Below, piece after piece: positions 23,365 through 32,247 of a stretch of DNA of 33,047 nucleotides (its first letter is position 1; each line of letters begins with the position of its first letter). Below the pieces are notes generated by a model, which was not told the origin of the DNA, did no database searches, and worked only from the letters and a program-made list of their open reading frames with translations. Source of the stretch: Comamonadaceae bacterium UBA4962 (lineage in GTDB: Bacteria; Pseudomonadota; Gammaproteobacteria; Burkholderiales; Burkholderiaceae_C); assembly GCA_002397315.1 (NCBI GenBank), contig DHAE01000012.1, positions 1 to 33,047 of the forward strand, read 5' to 3'. The translations under genes were made by a program, and so were the position numbers.

Positions 23365-24398
23365 ATTCCTCCGTTCCCCCCGCTTCCGGCACCCCGGGTG
23401 CTCCCCAGGACGACCTGGAGGCCATGCTGGCCGCGGCGCGTCCGGGCGCTGCGCCCGCCAAGGCCGGCACCGGCGATGCCGCGCAGGCCTCCACCGCGCA
23501 GGGACCGCAGCGCTGCGGCCTCATCGCCATCGTGGGCAAGCCGAACGTCGGCAAGTCCACGCTCATGAACGCGCTGGTCGGCCAGAAGATCAGCATCACC
23601 TCGCGCAAGGCGCAGACCACGCGCCACCGCATCACCGGCATCCGCACGCGCGAACGCACGCAGTTCGTCTTCGCCGACACGCCCGGCTTCCAGACGCGGC
23701 ACAGCACGGCGCTCAACAAGTCGCTCAACAAGACGGTGATGGGCGCGATCGGCGACGTGGACCTGATCCTCTTCGTGGTCGAGGCGGGCAGCTTCACCCT
23801 GGCCGACGCCAAGGTGCTGTCGCTCTTCAAGCCCGGCATTCCCACGCTGCTGATCGCCAACAAGCTCGACGAGGTGCACCGCCGCGCCGAGATCGCGCCC
23901 TGGCTCAAGGGCATGCAGGAGCGCCATCCGTTCGCCGAGTTCGTGCCCATGTCGGCCAAGAACAAGGGCGACATCGAGCGGCTGTTCGGCATCTGCGAGA
24001 AATACCTGCCCGAGCAGCCCTGGTTCTATGGCGAAGACGAGCTGACGGACCGCAGCGAGAAGTTCCTTGCCAGCGAAACGGTGCGCGAGAAGCTCTTCCG
24101 CTTCACCGGCGACGAACTGCCCTACACCTCCACCGTCGTGATCGACAAGATGGAGGAAGAGCCCAGCAAGACGCACAAGCGCTTCATCCGCGTGGCGGCC
24201 ACCATCGTGGTGGAGCGCGACAGCCACAAGGCCATGGTGATCGGCGACAAGGGCGAACGCCTGAAACGCATCAGCACCGAGGCGCGGCAGGAAATGGAAC
24301 GGCTGATGGATGCGAAGGTATTCCTCGAAGTGTGGGTGAAAGTGCGTTCGGGCTGGGCCGACGACGAAGCACGGGTGCGCTCCTTCGGGTATGAGTAG
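23361..24398 (+). CDS. era: GTPase Era
   Basis: Essential GTPase that binds the 3' end of 16S rRNA during small-subunit assembly. It has 345 residues. GTPase motifs are GKPNVGKS (59-66), DTPG (106-109) and NKLD (167-170). A C-terminal KH domain contains VIGDKGERLKRIS. The first 50 residues form an Ala/Pro-rich extension that E. coli Era (301 residues) lacks. The start is fixed by the ATGA overlap with rnc. Confidence 0.95.
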   Translation: MNSSVPPASGTPGAPQDDLEAMLAAARPGAAPAKAGTGDAAQASTAQGPQRCGLIAIVGKPNVGKSTLMNALVGQKISITSRKAQTTRHRITGIRTRERTQFVFADTPGFQTRHSTALNKSLNKTVMGAIGDVDLILFVVEAGSFTLADAKVLSLFKPGIPTLLIANKLDEVHRRAEIAPWLKGMQERHPFAEFVPMSAKNKGDIERLFGICEKYLPEQPWFYGEDELTDRSEKFLASETVREKLFRFTGDELPYTSTVVIDKMEEEPSKTHKRFIRVAATIVVERDSHKAMVIGDKGERLKRISTEARQEMERLMDAKVFLEVWVKVRSGWADDEARVRSFGYE

Positions 24399-24400
24399 TG

Positions 24401-24525
24401 AACACCCCCCTGAGGCGCTGCGCGCCTTCTTCCCTCTCCTGCGGGAGGGGGGACGACGCCAGCGGCCCGGCGAAGCCGGTTCCGCGACGTCTGCTGGCCT
24501 GGCCTGCTCCGCGGCCTTCTGAGTG
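24401..24525. repeat. Multi-hairpin intergenic element between era and recO
   Basis: Just after era lie three small hairpins in a row: GGCGC-TGC-GCGCC near 24415, a CCCTCTCC/GGGAGGGG-type hairpin near 24435-24455, and CCGGC-GAA-GCCGG near 24467-24480. The composition and wording resemble a dispersed intergenic element I recall from Comamonadaceae genomes. Only one copy is in this window, so the repeat nature is not shown here. The rest of the gap (24526-24672) has a 45-codon open frame without recognisable features. Confidence 0.5.
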
Positions 24526-24672
24526 ATGGAGGCCCTGCTGTTTCTGGGCATTGCGGGCCTTGCCGAAGGGGGGCGTGGCAATGCGGTTTCTGCCGCCATG
24601 GTTTTTCCCCTGGATGCCGGCTGGTTTGCTACCCGCGCGCACGGCGTTCCACTGCAAGAGTAGTCGCCCTCC

Positions 24673-25455
24673 ATGGCCGCACGCCGCGTCTCCGACGAAC
24701 CTGCCTATGTGCTGCACCGCTACGACTGGAGCGAGTCGAGCCTGATCCTGGATGTGTTCACGCGCCACCATGGCCGCGTGGCGCTGGTGGCGCGGGGGGC
24801 GAAGAAGCCGACATCGAATTTCCGGCCGGTACTGCTGCCGCTGCAGCCGCTGCGCGTGACCTACACGGCGAGCGGCGAGGGGCGGGAAGAGGTGCACGGG
24901 CTGAAGGGTGCCGAGTGGGTGGGCGGGCACGTGATGCCGACGGGCGATGCGCTGCTTTCGGGCCTGTACCTCAATGAACTGCTGATGCGGCTGCTCGCGC
25001 GCGAGGACACGCATGCCGCGCTGTTCGATGCGTATGCCGGCGTGGTGCGGGTGCTGGCCAGCGAGCATGGCGACGCGCTGGAGCCGGTGCTGCGCAGCTT
25101 CGAGCTGTTGCTGCTGCGCGAGATCGGGCTGCTGCCCGCGCTGGACGCGGAAACCGCCACGCTCGCGCCGCTGGTGCCCGGCACGCGCTATGCGCTGGTG
25201 CCCGAAGGGGGCCTGAGGGCCGCCGTGGCCGCGGACCGCAGCACGCTGGATGGCGCGCAATGGCGCCTGCTCGAGCGCACGCTGGGCGAGGCGCAGCCGT
25301 ACACGGCCACGCTGCGCGCGATCGTCACGGGCGTGCCCGGGGGCGCGTCGCTGGCCGCCGAACTCAAGCCGCAGCTGCGCACGCTGCTGCAATACCATTG
25401 CGGCAGCCCCCTGCTGCGAACCCGGCAGCTCATGATCGATCTTCAGTCCCTATGA
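24673..25455 (+). CDS. recO: DNA repair protein RecO
   Basis: Recombination mediator of 260 residues that helps load RecA onto single-stranded DNA with RecF/RecR. The N-terminal OB-fold region (about 1-85) contains VLHRYDWSESSLILDVFTRHHGRVALVARGAKKP, a strong family match. The helical C-terminal part ends in LLQYHCGSPLLRTRQLMIDLQSL, also characteristic. No four-cysteine zinc motif is present. It follows era after a 274-bp gap, so it may have its own promoter. Its stop overlaps the pdxJ start. Confidence 0.93.
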   Translation: MAARRVSDEPAYVLHRYDWSESSLILDVFTRHHGRVALVARGAKKPTSNFRPVLLPLQPLRVTYTASGEGREEVHGLKGAEWVGGHVMPTGDALLSGLYLNELLMRLLAREDTHAALFDAYAGVVRVLASEHGDALEPVLRSFELLLLREIGLLPALDAETATLAPLVPGTRYALVPEGGLRAAVAADRSTLDGAQWRLLERTLGEAQPYTATLRAIVTGVPGGASLAAELKPQLRTLLQYHCGSPLLRTRQLMIDLQSL

Positions 25456-26228
25456 CCCAGCATTCCCTCCTGCGCACCGCGCTGTCGGTGAACGTGAACA
25501 AGGTGGCCCTGGTGCGCAATACGCGGCACCTCGGCATTCCCAGCGTGGAGCGCGCCGCGCAGCAGTGCCTCGCGGCCGGCGCGCAGGGCATCACGGTCCA
25601 CCCGCGCCCCGACGGCCGCCACATCCGGGCGGACGACGTGCACGCGCTCGCGGCGCTGATGCGTGAATGGCCCGACCGCGAGTTCAACATCGAGGGCAAT
25701 CCGTCGCAGAACCTGATGGAGTTCATCCGCACCGTGCGACCGCACCAGGCGACGTTCGTGCCGGACGGCGAAGACCAGTTCACCAGCGACCACGGCTGGA
25801 GCTTTCCGCAGGACGCCGAGCGCCTCGCGCCCCTGGTGGCCGAATGCCGGGGCCTGGGCGTGCGCGTGAGCCTGTTCATGGACCCGGAGCCCGGCCAGAT
25901 GGCCGCCGCGCGGGCCGTGGGCGCAGACCGGGTGGAACTCTACACCGAGCCGTACGCGGCCGCCTGGGGAACCGCGGACCAGGCCGTGCAGCTCGCGCGC
26001 TATGCCGCGGCTGCCCGCGCCGCGCTGGAGGCCGGCCTGGGCGTGAATGCGGGCCACGACCTGAATCGCGACAACCTCGCGGCGTTCGTCGCCGGGGTGC
26101 CGGGCGTGCTGGAGGTGTCGATCGGGCACGCCTTCATCGCCGACGCGCTGGAGCTGGGCTATGCCGCCACCGTGCAGGCCTACCAACGCTGCATCGAGGG
26201 TGGCATGGCGGCGCGGGCGCACGCATGA
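25452..26228 (+). CDS. pdxJ: Pyridoxine 5'-phosphate synthase
   Basis: Condenses 1-deoxyxylulose 5-phosphate with 3-amino-2-oxopropyl phosphate, the last ring-forming step of the DXP-dependent vitamin B6 pathway. It has 258 residues. Conserved pieces are LSVNVNKVALVRNTR (11-25), ITVHPRPDGRHI (47-58, with H50 and R52), FNIEGNPS (E81) and GLGVNAGHDLN. The start overlaps the recO stop as ATGA and the stop overlaps acpS in the same way. This gene order is conserved in proteobacteria. Confidence 0.96.
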   Translation: MTQHSLLRTALSVNVNKVALVRNTRHLGIPSVERAAQQCLAAGAQGITVHPRPDGRHIRADDVHALAALMREWPDREFNIEGNPSQNLMEFIRTVRPHQATFVPDGEDQFTSDHGWSFPQDAERLAPLVAECRGLGVRVSLFMDPEPGQMAAARAVGADRVELYTEPYAAAWGTADQAVQLARYAAAARAALEAGLGVNAGHDLNRDNLAAFVAGVPGVLEVSIGHAFIADALELGYAATVQAYQRCIEGGMAARAHA

Positions 26229-26653
26229 TCTACGGCATCGGCACCGACATCTGCGACGTGCGCCGCATCCGCGCGAGCCTGGAACGCCACGGCGACCGCT
26301 TCGCCGAGAAGGTGCTCGCGGAAGGCGAGCTGGCGACCTGGCGGGCGCGCACCGCGCGCTGGCCCGAACGCGGCGTGCGCTACCTGGCCACGCGGTTCTC
26401 CGCCAAGGAGGCCTTCAGCAAGGCGATCGGCATGGGCATGCGCATGCCCATGACGTGGCGCTCCTGCGAAGTCGCCAAGCTGCCGAGCGGCCAGCCCGTC
26501 ATCGTGCTGCACGGTGCGCTCAAAATCTGGTTTGAAGAGCGTGGGCTGCACTGCCACCTGAGCGTCACCGACGAGAGCGACTATGCGGCGAGCTTCTGCG
26601 TGGTGGAGCGCGGGGCGCCGGCCCTGCCGGCAGCGGCGCCCGCTCAGGCCTGA
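26225..26653 (+). CDS. acpS: Holo-[acyl carrier protein] synthase
   Basis: Transfers 4'-phosphopantetheine from CoA to the serine of acyl carrier protein. It has 142 residues, longer than E. coli AcpS (126). The magnesium-binding residues are D8 in GIGTDICDVRRI and E62 in TRFSAKEAFSKA. A small insertion lies before the second motif (about 38-52) and an Ala/Pro-rich tail ends the protein. Its substrate AcpP is encoded about 13 kb upstream. The ATG overlaps the pdxJ stop. Confidence 0.95.
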   Translation: MIYGIGTDICDVRRIRASLERHGDRFAEKVLAEGELATWRARTARWPERGVRYLATRFSAKEAFSKAIGMGMRMPMTWRSCEVAKLPSGQPVIVLHGALKIWFEERGLHCHLSVTDESDYAASFCVVERGAPALPAAAPAQA

Positions 26654-26706
26654 ACCGGCCGCGGGCCTTCGATCTTCCAACTCCTGGCTTCCCGGGACCT
26701 TCCTGT

Positions 26707-27840
26707 ATGACCTCCGATACCGAACATTCCCCCGTCATCCTCGACGTCGCCGGCACGGCGCTCACCGCGGCCGATCGCCGCCGGCTGGCGCATCCGCTCA
26801 CGGGCGGCGTGATCCTGTTCGCGCGCAACTGGCAGAACCGCGCGCAGTTGCTGGAACTGACCGCCTCCATCAAGGCCGTGCGCGACGACCTGCTGATCTG
26901 CGTGGACCACGAAGGTGGCCGCGTGCAGCGTTTTCGCACCGACGGCTTCACGCACCTGCCGCCCATGCGGTCGCTGGGCACCCTGTGGATGGACGACGGC
27001 CGCCAGGGTACCGGCAGCGGCGCCCTGCGCGCCACGGATGCCGCCACGGCCGTGGGCTACGTGCTGGCGAGCGAGCTGCGGGCCTGCGGCGTGGATTTCG
27101 CGTTCGCGCCCGTGCTGGACCTCGACTGGCAGGCCGGCGCCGGTGCCGGTGCCGCTTCGGTGAGCCGCGTGATCGGCGACCGGGCCTTCCACCACGATCC
27201 GCGCGTGGTGGCCCTGCTCGCCAAGAGCGTGGCGCACGGCATGCTGCAGGCCGGCATGGCGCATTGCGGCAAGCATTTCCCCGGCCACGGCTTCGTGGCG
27301 GCGGATTCGCACACCGACGTGCCCGTGGACCGGCGCGGCCTGCGCGCGATCCTGGCGGACGACGCCGCGCCGTATGCCTGGCTGTCCAACACGCTGTCGG
27401 CCGTGATGCCGGCGCACGTGATCTATCCGCGCGTGGACGGGCGCCCCGCGGGCTTCTCGCGCAAGTGGCTGCAGGAGATCCTGCGCGAGCGCCTGCGCTT
27501 CGGCGGAGCGATCTTCAGCGACGACCTGAGCATGGAAGGTGCGCGCCGCATCGACGGGCAGGTGGTCGGCTACGCCGAGGCGTCGCTGGCGGCGCTCGAT
27601 GCCGGCTGCGATCTGGTGCTGCTGTGCAACCAGAGCCTGGTCGGCGAGGGGGCCGCGCAGGGCAGGGGGCTCGACGATCTGCTGGATGGGCTGGAGCAGG
27701 CGCGGGGCCAGGGCCGCTGGCGGCCGTCCGCCGACAGCGAAGCCCGGCGCCTGGCCCTGCTGCCGCAGACGCTGCCGCACCCGTGGGATGAACTCATGCT
27801 CGAGCCGGCGTACCTGCGTGCGCTGGAATGCCTGCCCTGA
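26707..27840 (+). CDS. nagZ: Beta-N-acetylhexosaminidase NagZ
   Basis: Cytoplasmic glycoside hydrolase family 3 enzyme of 377 residues that removes N-acetylglucosamine from recycled muropeptides. In bacteria with inducible AmpC its products trigger beta-lactamase expression; no ampC is in this window. Conserved motifs: GGVILFARN (33-41), CVDHEGGRVQRF (65-76), FAPVLDLD, KHFPGHG (189-195) and FSDDLSMEGA (270-279), the last holding the nucleophilic aspartate (D272 or D273). It lies 53 bp after acpS and probably ends the long lepA-nagZ gene run. Confidence 0.95.
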   Translation: MTSDTEHSPVILDVAGTALTAADRRRLAHPLTGGVILFARNWQNRAQLLELTASIKAVRDDLLICVDHEGGRVQRFRTDGFTHLPPMRSLGTLWMDDGRQGTGSGALRATDAATAVGYVLASELRACGVDFAFAPVLDLDWQAGAGAGAASVSRVIGDRAFHHDPRVVALLAKSVAHGMLQAGMAHCGKHFPGHGFVAADSHTDVPVDRRGLRAILADDAAPYAWLSNTLSAVMPAHVIYPRVDGRPAGFSRKWLQEILRERLRFGGAIFSDDLSMEGARRIDGQVVGYAEASLAALDAGCDLVLLCNQSLVGEGAAQGRGLDDLLDGLEQARGQGRWRPSADSEARRLALLPQTLPHPWDELMLEPAYLRALECLP

Positions 27841-27864
27841 CGCTGTGCCGATCCGGCCACAGCG
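27841..27864 (+). terminator. Hairpin directly after nagZ
   Basis: CGCTGTG (27841-27847) pairs with CACAGCG (27858-27864), starting on the base after the nagZ stop. There is no T-run, so it may act as a 3'-end stabiliser or a Rho-dependent stop rather than an intrinsic terminator. A second perfect 7-bp hairpin, GGCGCCG/CGGCGCC, lies at 27925-27946 in the same 256-bp gap. Confidence 0.35.
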
Positions 27865-28096
27865 CGCACAGCCGTTGGATGGACCTGCAGATGTAAACGA
27901 GTGTGGCTTGCGGAACGCCAGCGGGGCGCCGTAACTGCACGGCGCCGTTGGAGAATCCGGGCGGGGGTGCCGCGCCGCGTTCCGGGTGTGGACACATCGG
28001 CATACAGGTGCCGTCAACGGCCGCCCCACGGCAGCGTTAGGCGCCCATGCGAAGGTTGCCGCCCGCTGGCGACGGGGCCTTTGCCGGAGGTCTTCC

Positions 28097-30220
28097 ATGG
28101 TGTCCGCCCCCGTCCTTTCCGCCGCCCCCGTCCTTTCCGCCGTCCACGTCCTTCCGCCGCGCGCGCCCGCCCGGCAGGGCTTTGCGCTCGCCCTGCTGGC
28201 CGCCGCCTGCGCGCTCGCCGGCTGCCAGCCCTCCGGCTCTCCCAAGCCGAAGGCGGCGGAGGCGACCACTGCCGCAGAGCCGGCCGCCGCCCCCGCCTCC
28301 GCACCCACCGCCGTGCCGGTGGCCTACACGCCGCCGTCCGCGGATGCGCTCTACCAGATGGTGGCGCCGATCGCGCTCTATCCGGACCGGCTGGTGGCCC
28401 AGATCCTCGCGGGCGCGACCTATCCCGACCAGATCGGCGCCGCCGAAACCTGGCTGGCGCAGAACCCGTCCGCCAAACGCAGCGCACTGGCCGCGGCGGT
28501 GGACCCGCAGCCCTGGGACCCGAGCGTGAAATCGCTCACGGCGTTCCCGAACGTGCTCGAGCAGATGGCCTCCAACCTGCCGTGGACGACCGCGCTGGGC
28601 AAGGCTTACTACCACGATCCGTCCGACGTGATGAACGCCATCCAGGTGATGCGTGCGCGTGCCGCGAAGGCCGGCACCTTGAAGGCTTCGCCCCATCTGC
28701 GCGTCGCCACCGTGGAGGCGCGCAGCCTGCCCCCACCGCCAGCGCCTGCACAGCAGCCCGTGGCGGTCTACCAGGGGCCCGCGGTGGTCGCGCCGCCGCC
28801 CACGGTGATCACCATCCAGCCGACGGACGTGCAGACCGTCTATGTGCCGCGTTACGACCCGGCCGTGGTGTACGGCACGCCGGTGCCGGTGTACCCGAGC
28901 TACCGCTGGGGCGTGCCCGCGCCGGCGCCGATGGTGGTGTCCACCGGGCCCGATCCGGTGGCGGTGGGAGCGCTGGCCTTCGGCGCGGGCGTGCTGGTGG
29001 GGGCCGTGGCCAGCCACCGCCACGCCTGGGGCTGGGACGCCTGGGATCTGCACTGGGGCCCGCCGCCTCCACCTGCTCCGGTGGCCTGGGGGCCCGCGCC
29101 GCGCCAGCCCGCCTGGGGGCCCGCCGTGCTCTACCGGGGGACCACCTACGTGTCGAACTCGCCCACGGTGATCGAGAACGTCCACAACCGCATCACGGTG
29201 AACAACCGCAATGTCTACGTGAATGCGCCGGGGCAGCCGGCCGGGGCGCCGGAGGCGGTCCTGCCGGGGGTGGGAATGCTGCCGGGCGGTGGTTCCGGCG
29301 CCGGCCTGCAGGCCGGGCTGCCGCCGCCAGGGGCCTTGGCACCCGGCCGGCCGCCGCAGGCCGTTGCCGCGCTGCCGGATGCGCGGCCGCTCGCTGCGGC
29401 GCTGCACGAAGGGCACGGAGCCCCGGGCCAGCCTGGCGTCGGGATGCTGCCGCCGGGCGAGCGGCTGGCGCGGATGCGCCTGCCGTCGTCCGGCGGAGGG
29501 GTGCCGCAGCCCCAGGTGCCGCAGGGCCGGGCCTTGGCGCCCGCGCTGCCGGGGCAGGCCCTGGGGCGGCCGGTGGATGCCGTGCACCGCGGCGCACCGG
29601 AGCATGATCTCGGGGCGGCACTGCAGCAGCGCAGCGGTCCTGACCGCGAAGGCCGTGGCGCGCCTGCTGCCGAGGCGCTGCCGCGCCAGGCCCTGTCTCC
29701 GGCACCGGTGGCGGCGCTGCACTCATCCTCTTCCGCAGACCGGGGCTGGAACAGGCCCGAACAGGCCCGCGCCGACGCCCCACCGGCACGGGCCGACCTG
29801 CAGGCCCACCCCTTCCAGGCGCCTCGCGTCCTGGCGGAGCGGATGCGCGAAGAAGGCCCGCGGCCCGCGTTCCGGGCCGATGCCGCCACCCAGGCGCAGT
29901 TGCCGAGAGAAGCGTCGATGGCCCATGCGCTGCAGTCGCCACCCGCCCGCGCGGTGCCTGTGCCGCGCATGGCGGAGCCGGTGTCTCCGGTCCATGCCGC
30001 GCCGCGCGAGGCCGCCATGGCGGCGCTGCATCCGGCCCCGCCGCCACCGCAGCAGCCCTTCCAGCGGACGGAAGCACGGCCCGAGCCGCGGCCCGCGGCG
30101 ATGCACGAGAGCCTGCGGGGCGCCCTGCAGGCCCCGCCGCCTGCCCGCACGCCGCACGAGCCCTCGCATCCGCCGCACGGCCAGGACGGCGGCCACAGGC
30201 CGCACGGCGAGGGCCGCTGA
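28097..30220 (+). CDS. DUF3300 lipoprotein with long low-complexity tail
   Basis: A 707-residue predicted lipoprotein. A long N-region precedes a hydrophobic stretch and the lipobox LAGC with C43. After an Ala/Pro linker, the DUF3300 domain covers about 80-270 (LYQMVAPIALYPDRLVAQILAGATYPDQIGAAETWLAQNP, then VYVPRYDPAVVYG). A glycine/alanine hydrophobic stretch (about 293-310) and proline-rich segments follow. Residues from about 410 to the end are Ala/Pro/Arg/Gly-rich and probably disordered. GGAGG eight to twelve bases upstream supports the ATG. The function of DUF3300 is unknown to me; envelope location is inferred. Confidence 0.85.
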   Translation: MVSAPVLSAAPVLSAVHVLPPRAPARQGFALALLAAACALAGCQPSGSPKPKAAEATTAAEPAAAPASAPTAVPVAYTPPSADALYQMVAPIALYPDRLVAQILAGATYPDQIGAAETWLAQNPSAKRSALAAAVDPQPWDPSVKSLTAFPNVLEQMASNLPWTTALGKAYYHDPSDVMNAIQVMRARAAKAGTLKASPHLRVATVEARSLPPPPAPAQQPVAVYQGPAVVAPPPTVITIQPTDVQTVYVPRYDPAVVYGTPVPVYPSYRWGVPAPAPMVVSTGPDPVAVGALAFGAGVLVGAVASHRHAWGWDAWDLHWGPPPPPAPVAWGPAPRQPAWGPAVLYRGTTYVSNSPTVIENVHNRITVNNRNVYVNAPGQPAGAPEAVLPGVGMLPGGGSGAGLQAGLPPPGALAPGRPPQAVAALPDARPLAAALHEGHGAPGQPGVGMLPPGERLARMRLPSSGGGVPQPQVPQGRALAPALPGQALGRPVDAVHRGAPEHDLGAALQQRSGPDREGRGAPAAEALPRQALSPAPVAALHSSSSADRGWNRPEQARADAPPARADLQAHPFQAPRVLAERMREEGPRPAFRADAATQAQLPREASMAHALQSPPARAVPVPRMAEPVSPVHAAPREAAMAALHPAPPPPQQPFQRTEARPEPRPAAMHESLRGALQAPPPARTPHEPSHPPHGQDGGHRPHGEGR
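28106..28141 (+). repeat. Two tandem 18-bp repeats at the start of the DUF3300 gene
   Basis: GCCCCCGTCCTTTCCGCC occurs twice in perfect tandem (28106-28123 and 28124-28141), followed by a degenerate third unit to 28158. It encodes APVLSA-type repeats before the signal sequence. Because the unit is 18 bp, copy-number changes would keep the reading frame. Confidence 0.85.
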
Positions 30221-30233
30221 ACGGCCGGCTTTT
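30212..30233. terminator. Weak hairpin between convergent genes
   Basis: GGCCG (30212-30216) pairs with CGGCC (30222-30226), followed by GGCTTTT. It lies in the 33-bp gap between the DUF3300 gene and the channel gene and may end plus-strand transcripts, but the stem is short. Confidence 0.3.
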
Positions 30234-30253
30234 CGCTGATGGCTACCGTGGTG

Positions 30254-31021
30254 TCAGGCGCTCGGCGAGGACGGAGCCGCCGGTACCTGCGCAGTGGCCG
30301 CCGCCGGCGTGGGCGTGGGTGTGGAGTTCGGCTCCGCAGTGGCGGGCGCGGTCGCGACGGCGTCGGTGCCGGCGTGGGCAGGGGTTTCCGGAACGGGCGG
30401 CGCCACCTTCCAGCGCCGCACCACCCTTTGGAAGATCAGCGCGTTGGGGATCTGCAGCAGCATCGGCACCTCGGCCGTGCCGTGGAAATCCTCCAGCGTG
30501 GTGTAGAGCAGGTTGATGTCCACCACCCGGCCCTTGGCCCCGGGCTTTTCCGCGGTGTCCAGCACCTCGATGTAGTCGCCCAGCCGGAACGGGCCCACGG
30601 TGAAGATCAGCAGCGCGCAGAACAGGTTGGAGAGCACGCTCCAGGCCGCGAAGAACGCCACCGCGCCCACGGCCGCGAAGCCGGTGAACGCGGTCCACAG
30701 CACCGTGGCCGAGACGCCCAGCCGCTCCAGCACCAACAGTACCGCGCTGCCCATGATGATCCAGCGCACCAGCCCGGTGATCGGCACCATGAGCTCGATC
30801 GGCCAGTGGTAGTGCCGGCCGGCGCGTTCGAGCAGGCGCCGCAGCGTGCGCTGCAGCAGCATGGCCAGCACGAGGATGAGGATGATCTGCAGGCCCGGCA
30901 CGATGATGTCGAGCCATTCCTGCATCCAGTCGGGGAAGTAGGTGCGCAGCCGCGCGGTGGACAGGGGATGCAAGGCGTTCAGCGGATCGGAGAAGGAAAG
31001 GGAGAGGTCGGAGAGGCCCAC
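30254..31021 (-). CDS. Small MscS-family mechanosensitive channel
   Basis: Inner-membrane protein of 255 residues. Three hydrophobic segments are visible at about 38-57, 79-99 and 107-142; the last (FTGFAAVGAVAFFAAWSVLSNLFCALLIF) has the Gly/Ala pattern of the MscS pore helix and is followed by the beta-domain start PFRLGDYIEV. The MscS C-terminal domain is short and ends in an Ala/Pro/Thr-rich tail from about 206. It probably opens under membrane tension. The start is a GTG with a poor ribosome binding site; M33 is a possible later start. Confidence 0.83.
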   Translation of the reverse strand: MGLSDLSLSFSDPLNALHPLSTARLRTYFPDWMQEWLDIIVPGLQIILILVLAMLLQRTLRRLLERAGRHYHWPIELMVPITGLVRWIIMGSAVLLVLERLGVSATVLWTAFTGFAAVGAVAFFAAWSVLSNLFCALLIFTVGPFRLGDYIEVLDTAEKPGAKGRVVDINLLYTTLEDFHGTAEVPMLLQIPNALIFQRVVRRWKVAPPVPETPAHAGTDAVATAPATAEPNSTPTPTPAAATAQVPAAPSSPSA

Positions 31022-31114
31022 CCTCGGTGATGAGCATTCCGGCGCGCGAGGGTTCCCGGCAAGGCCGGGTCGCCGCGGGATGGCCAGAAGCCGCCGCGGT
31101 GCAGCGCAGGCCGT

Positions 31115-32164
31115 TCAGCCGCGCAATTGCTCGATGGTATCCATCTGCATCTCGAAGCTGAAGAAGCGCGCGCGGCCCTGGGCCTTGGCGGCGTAGAGCG
31201 CTTCGTCGGCGCGCATCAGCATGCCTTCGGCGCTGGTGCTGTCGTCCGGCACGCAGGTGGTGATGCCGCCCGAGAGGGTCAGGTTCGCGCCCAGGGGCGA
31301 GTCCGGGTGTGCGATGGCCCGCCGGTTCACCAGGCTGCCGAGCGCACGCGCGAACGTCATGGCACCCGAGCGCGGGGTGTTGGGCAGGATGAGCGCGAAC
31401 TCTTCGCCGCCATACCGGGCCGCCGCGTCGCGCGGGCGCACGCAGACTTCCTTGAGCACGCGGCCGACCTCGCGCAGGCAGGCATCGCCCTGGACGTGGC
31501 CGACGGAATCGTTGAAGCGCTTGAAATGGTCCAGATCGCAGAGCATGAGCGTGAGCGGCGTGCCGTCGCGGCGCGCGGCCAGGATCTCGCTGTGCAGGAT
31601 GCGGTCGAAGCCGCGCCGGTTGACGAGCCCGGTGAGCGTGTCCACTTCCACCATCTCGTTGAGGCGCTGGTTGGCCAGGTGCAGTTCCTCGGACATCGAT
31701 ACCAGCCGGCGGCGCATGTCCAGCAGCCGCCGCATGGCCCGCAGCTTGGCCACCAGCACGATCGGCTTCACGGGCTTGACGAGGTAGTCGTCCCCGCCGG
31801 CCTCGATGCCGCGCCAGACATCCAGGTCGCTGTCCAGGCCCGACAGGAAGATGATGGGCGTCCAGCCGCCCGGCTCGGCCTCGCGCATCTGCTGCGCGAC
31901 CCAGTAGCCGTCGTTGTGGTCGGAGAGCTGGATGTCCAGCAGCACGAGATCGGGGCGGCGCAGCTTGAAGAGCTGCAGCGCCACGTCACCCGATGCGGCC
32001 TCCATCACGTCCGAGACCCCGGCGTGCTTCAGCTCCGCCACCAGGGCTGCGCGCACGGAGGGCTGGTCTTCCACCACCATCACGGAAAACGGCCCCGCAG
32101 TCGGCGGATGCGGGTCTGCAGGCCGCGCGGAGGCCGCGGGCGTGGGGGGAGGCAGTGTGGTCAT
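31115..32164 (-). CDS. Response regulator with GGDEF diguanylate cyclase domain
   Basis: A 349-residue REC-GGDEF protein predicted to make cyclic di-GMP when phosphorylated. The receiver domain (about 27-143) has the acidic pair VEDQ (31-34), phospho-acceptor D77 in VLLDIQL, and K130 in YLVKP. A short helical linker (about 145-172) leads to the GGDEF domain, with an intact GGEEF site (252-256). An inhibitory I-site RPRD (243-246) sits five residues before it, so feedback by c-di-GMP is expected. AGAGGAAGG just upstream fixes the start. No histidine kinase is adjacent. Confidence 0.93.
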   Translation of the reverse strand: MTTLPPPTPAASARPADPHPPTAGPFSVMVVEDQPSVRAALVAELKHAGVSDVMEAASGDVALQLFKLRRPDLVLLDIQLSDHNDGYWVAQQMREAEPGGWTPIIFLSGLDSDLDVWRGIEAGGDDYLVKPVKPIVLVAKLRAMRRLLDMRRRLVSMSEELHLANQRLNEMVEVDTLTGLVNRRGFDRILHSEILAARRDGTPLTLMLCDLDHFKRFNDSVGHVQGDACLREVGRVLKEVCVRPRDAAARYGGEEFALILPNTPRSGAMTFARALGSLVNRRAIAHPDSPLGANLTLSGGITTCVPDDSTSAEGMLMRADEALYAAKAQGRARFFSFEMQMDTIEQLRG

Positions 32165-32247
32165 CGGCCTTCCTCTCTGGGGTGGAAGCGGAACATGGGC
32201 AGGTGCGGCCGGATGCACCCGGCCCGGGCCTGGGGCAGCGGTGGCGA

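Noticed and set aside
24526..24663. 45-codon open frame before recO
   Set aside because: No recognisable protein, no good ribosome binding site, and it continues directly from a hairpin-rich element; more likely part of the repeat.
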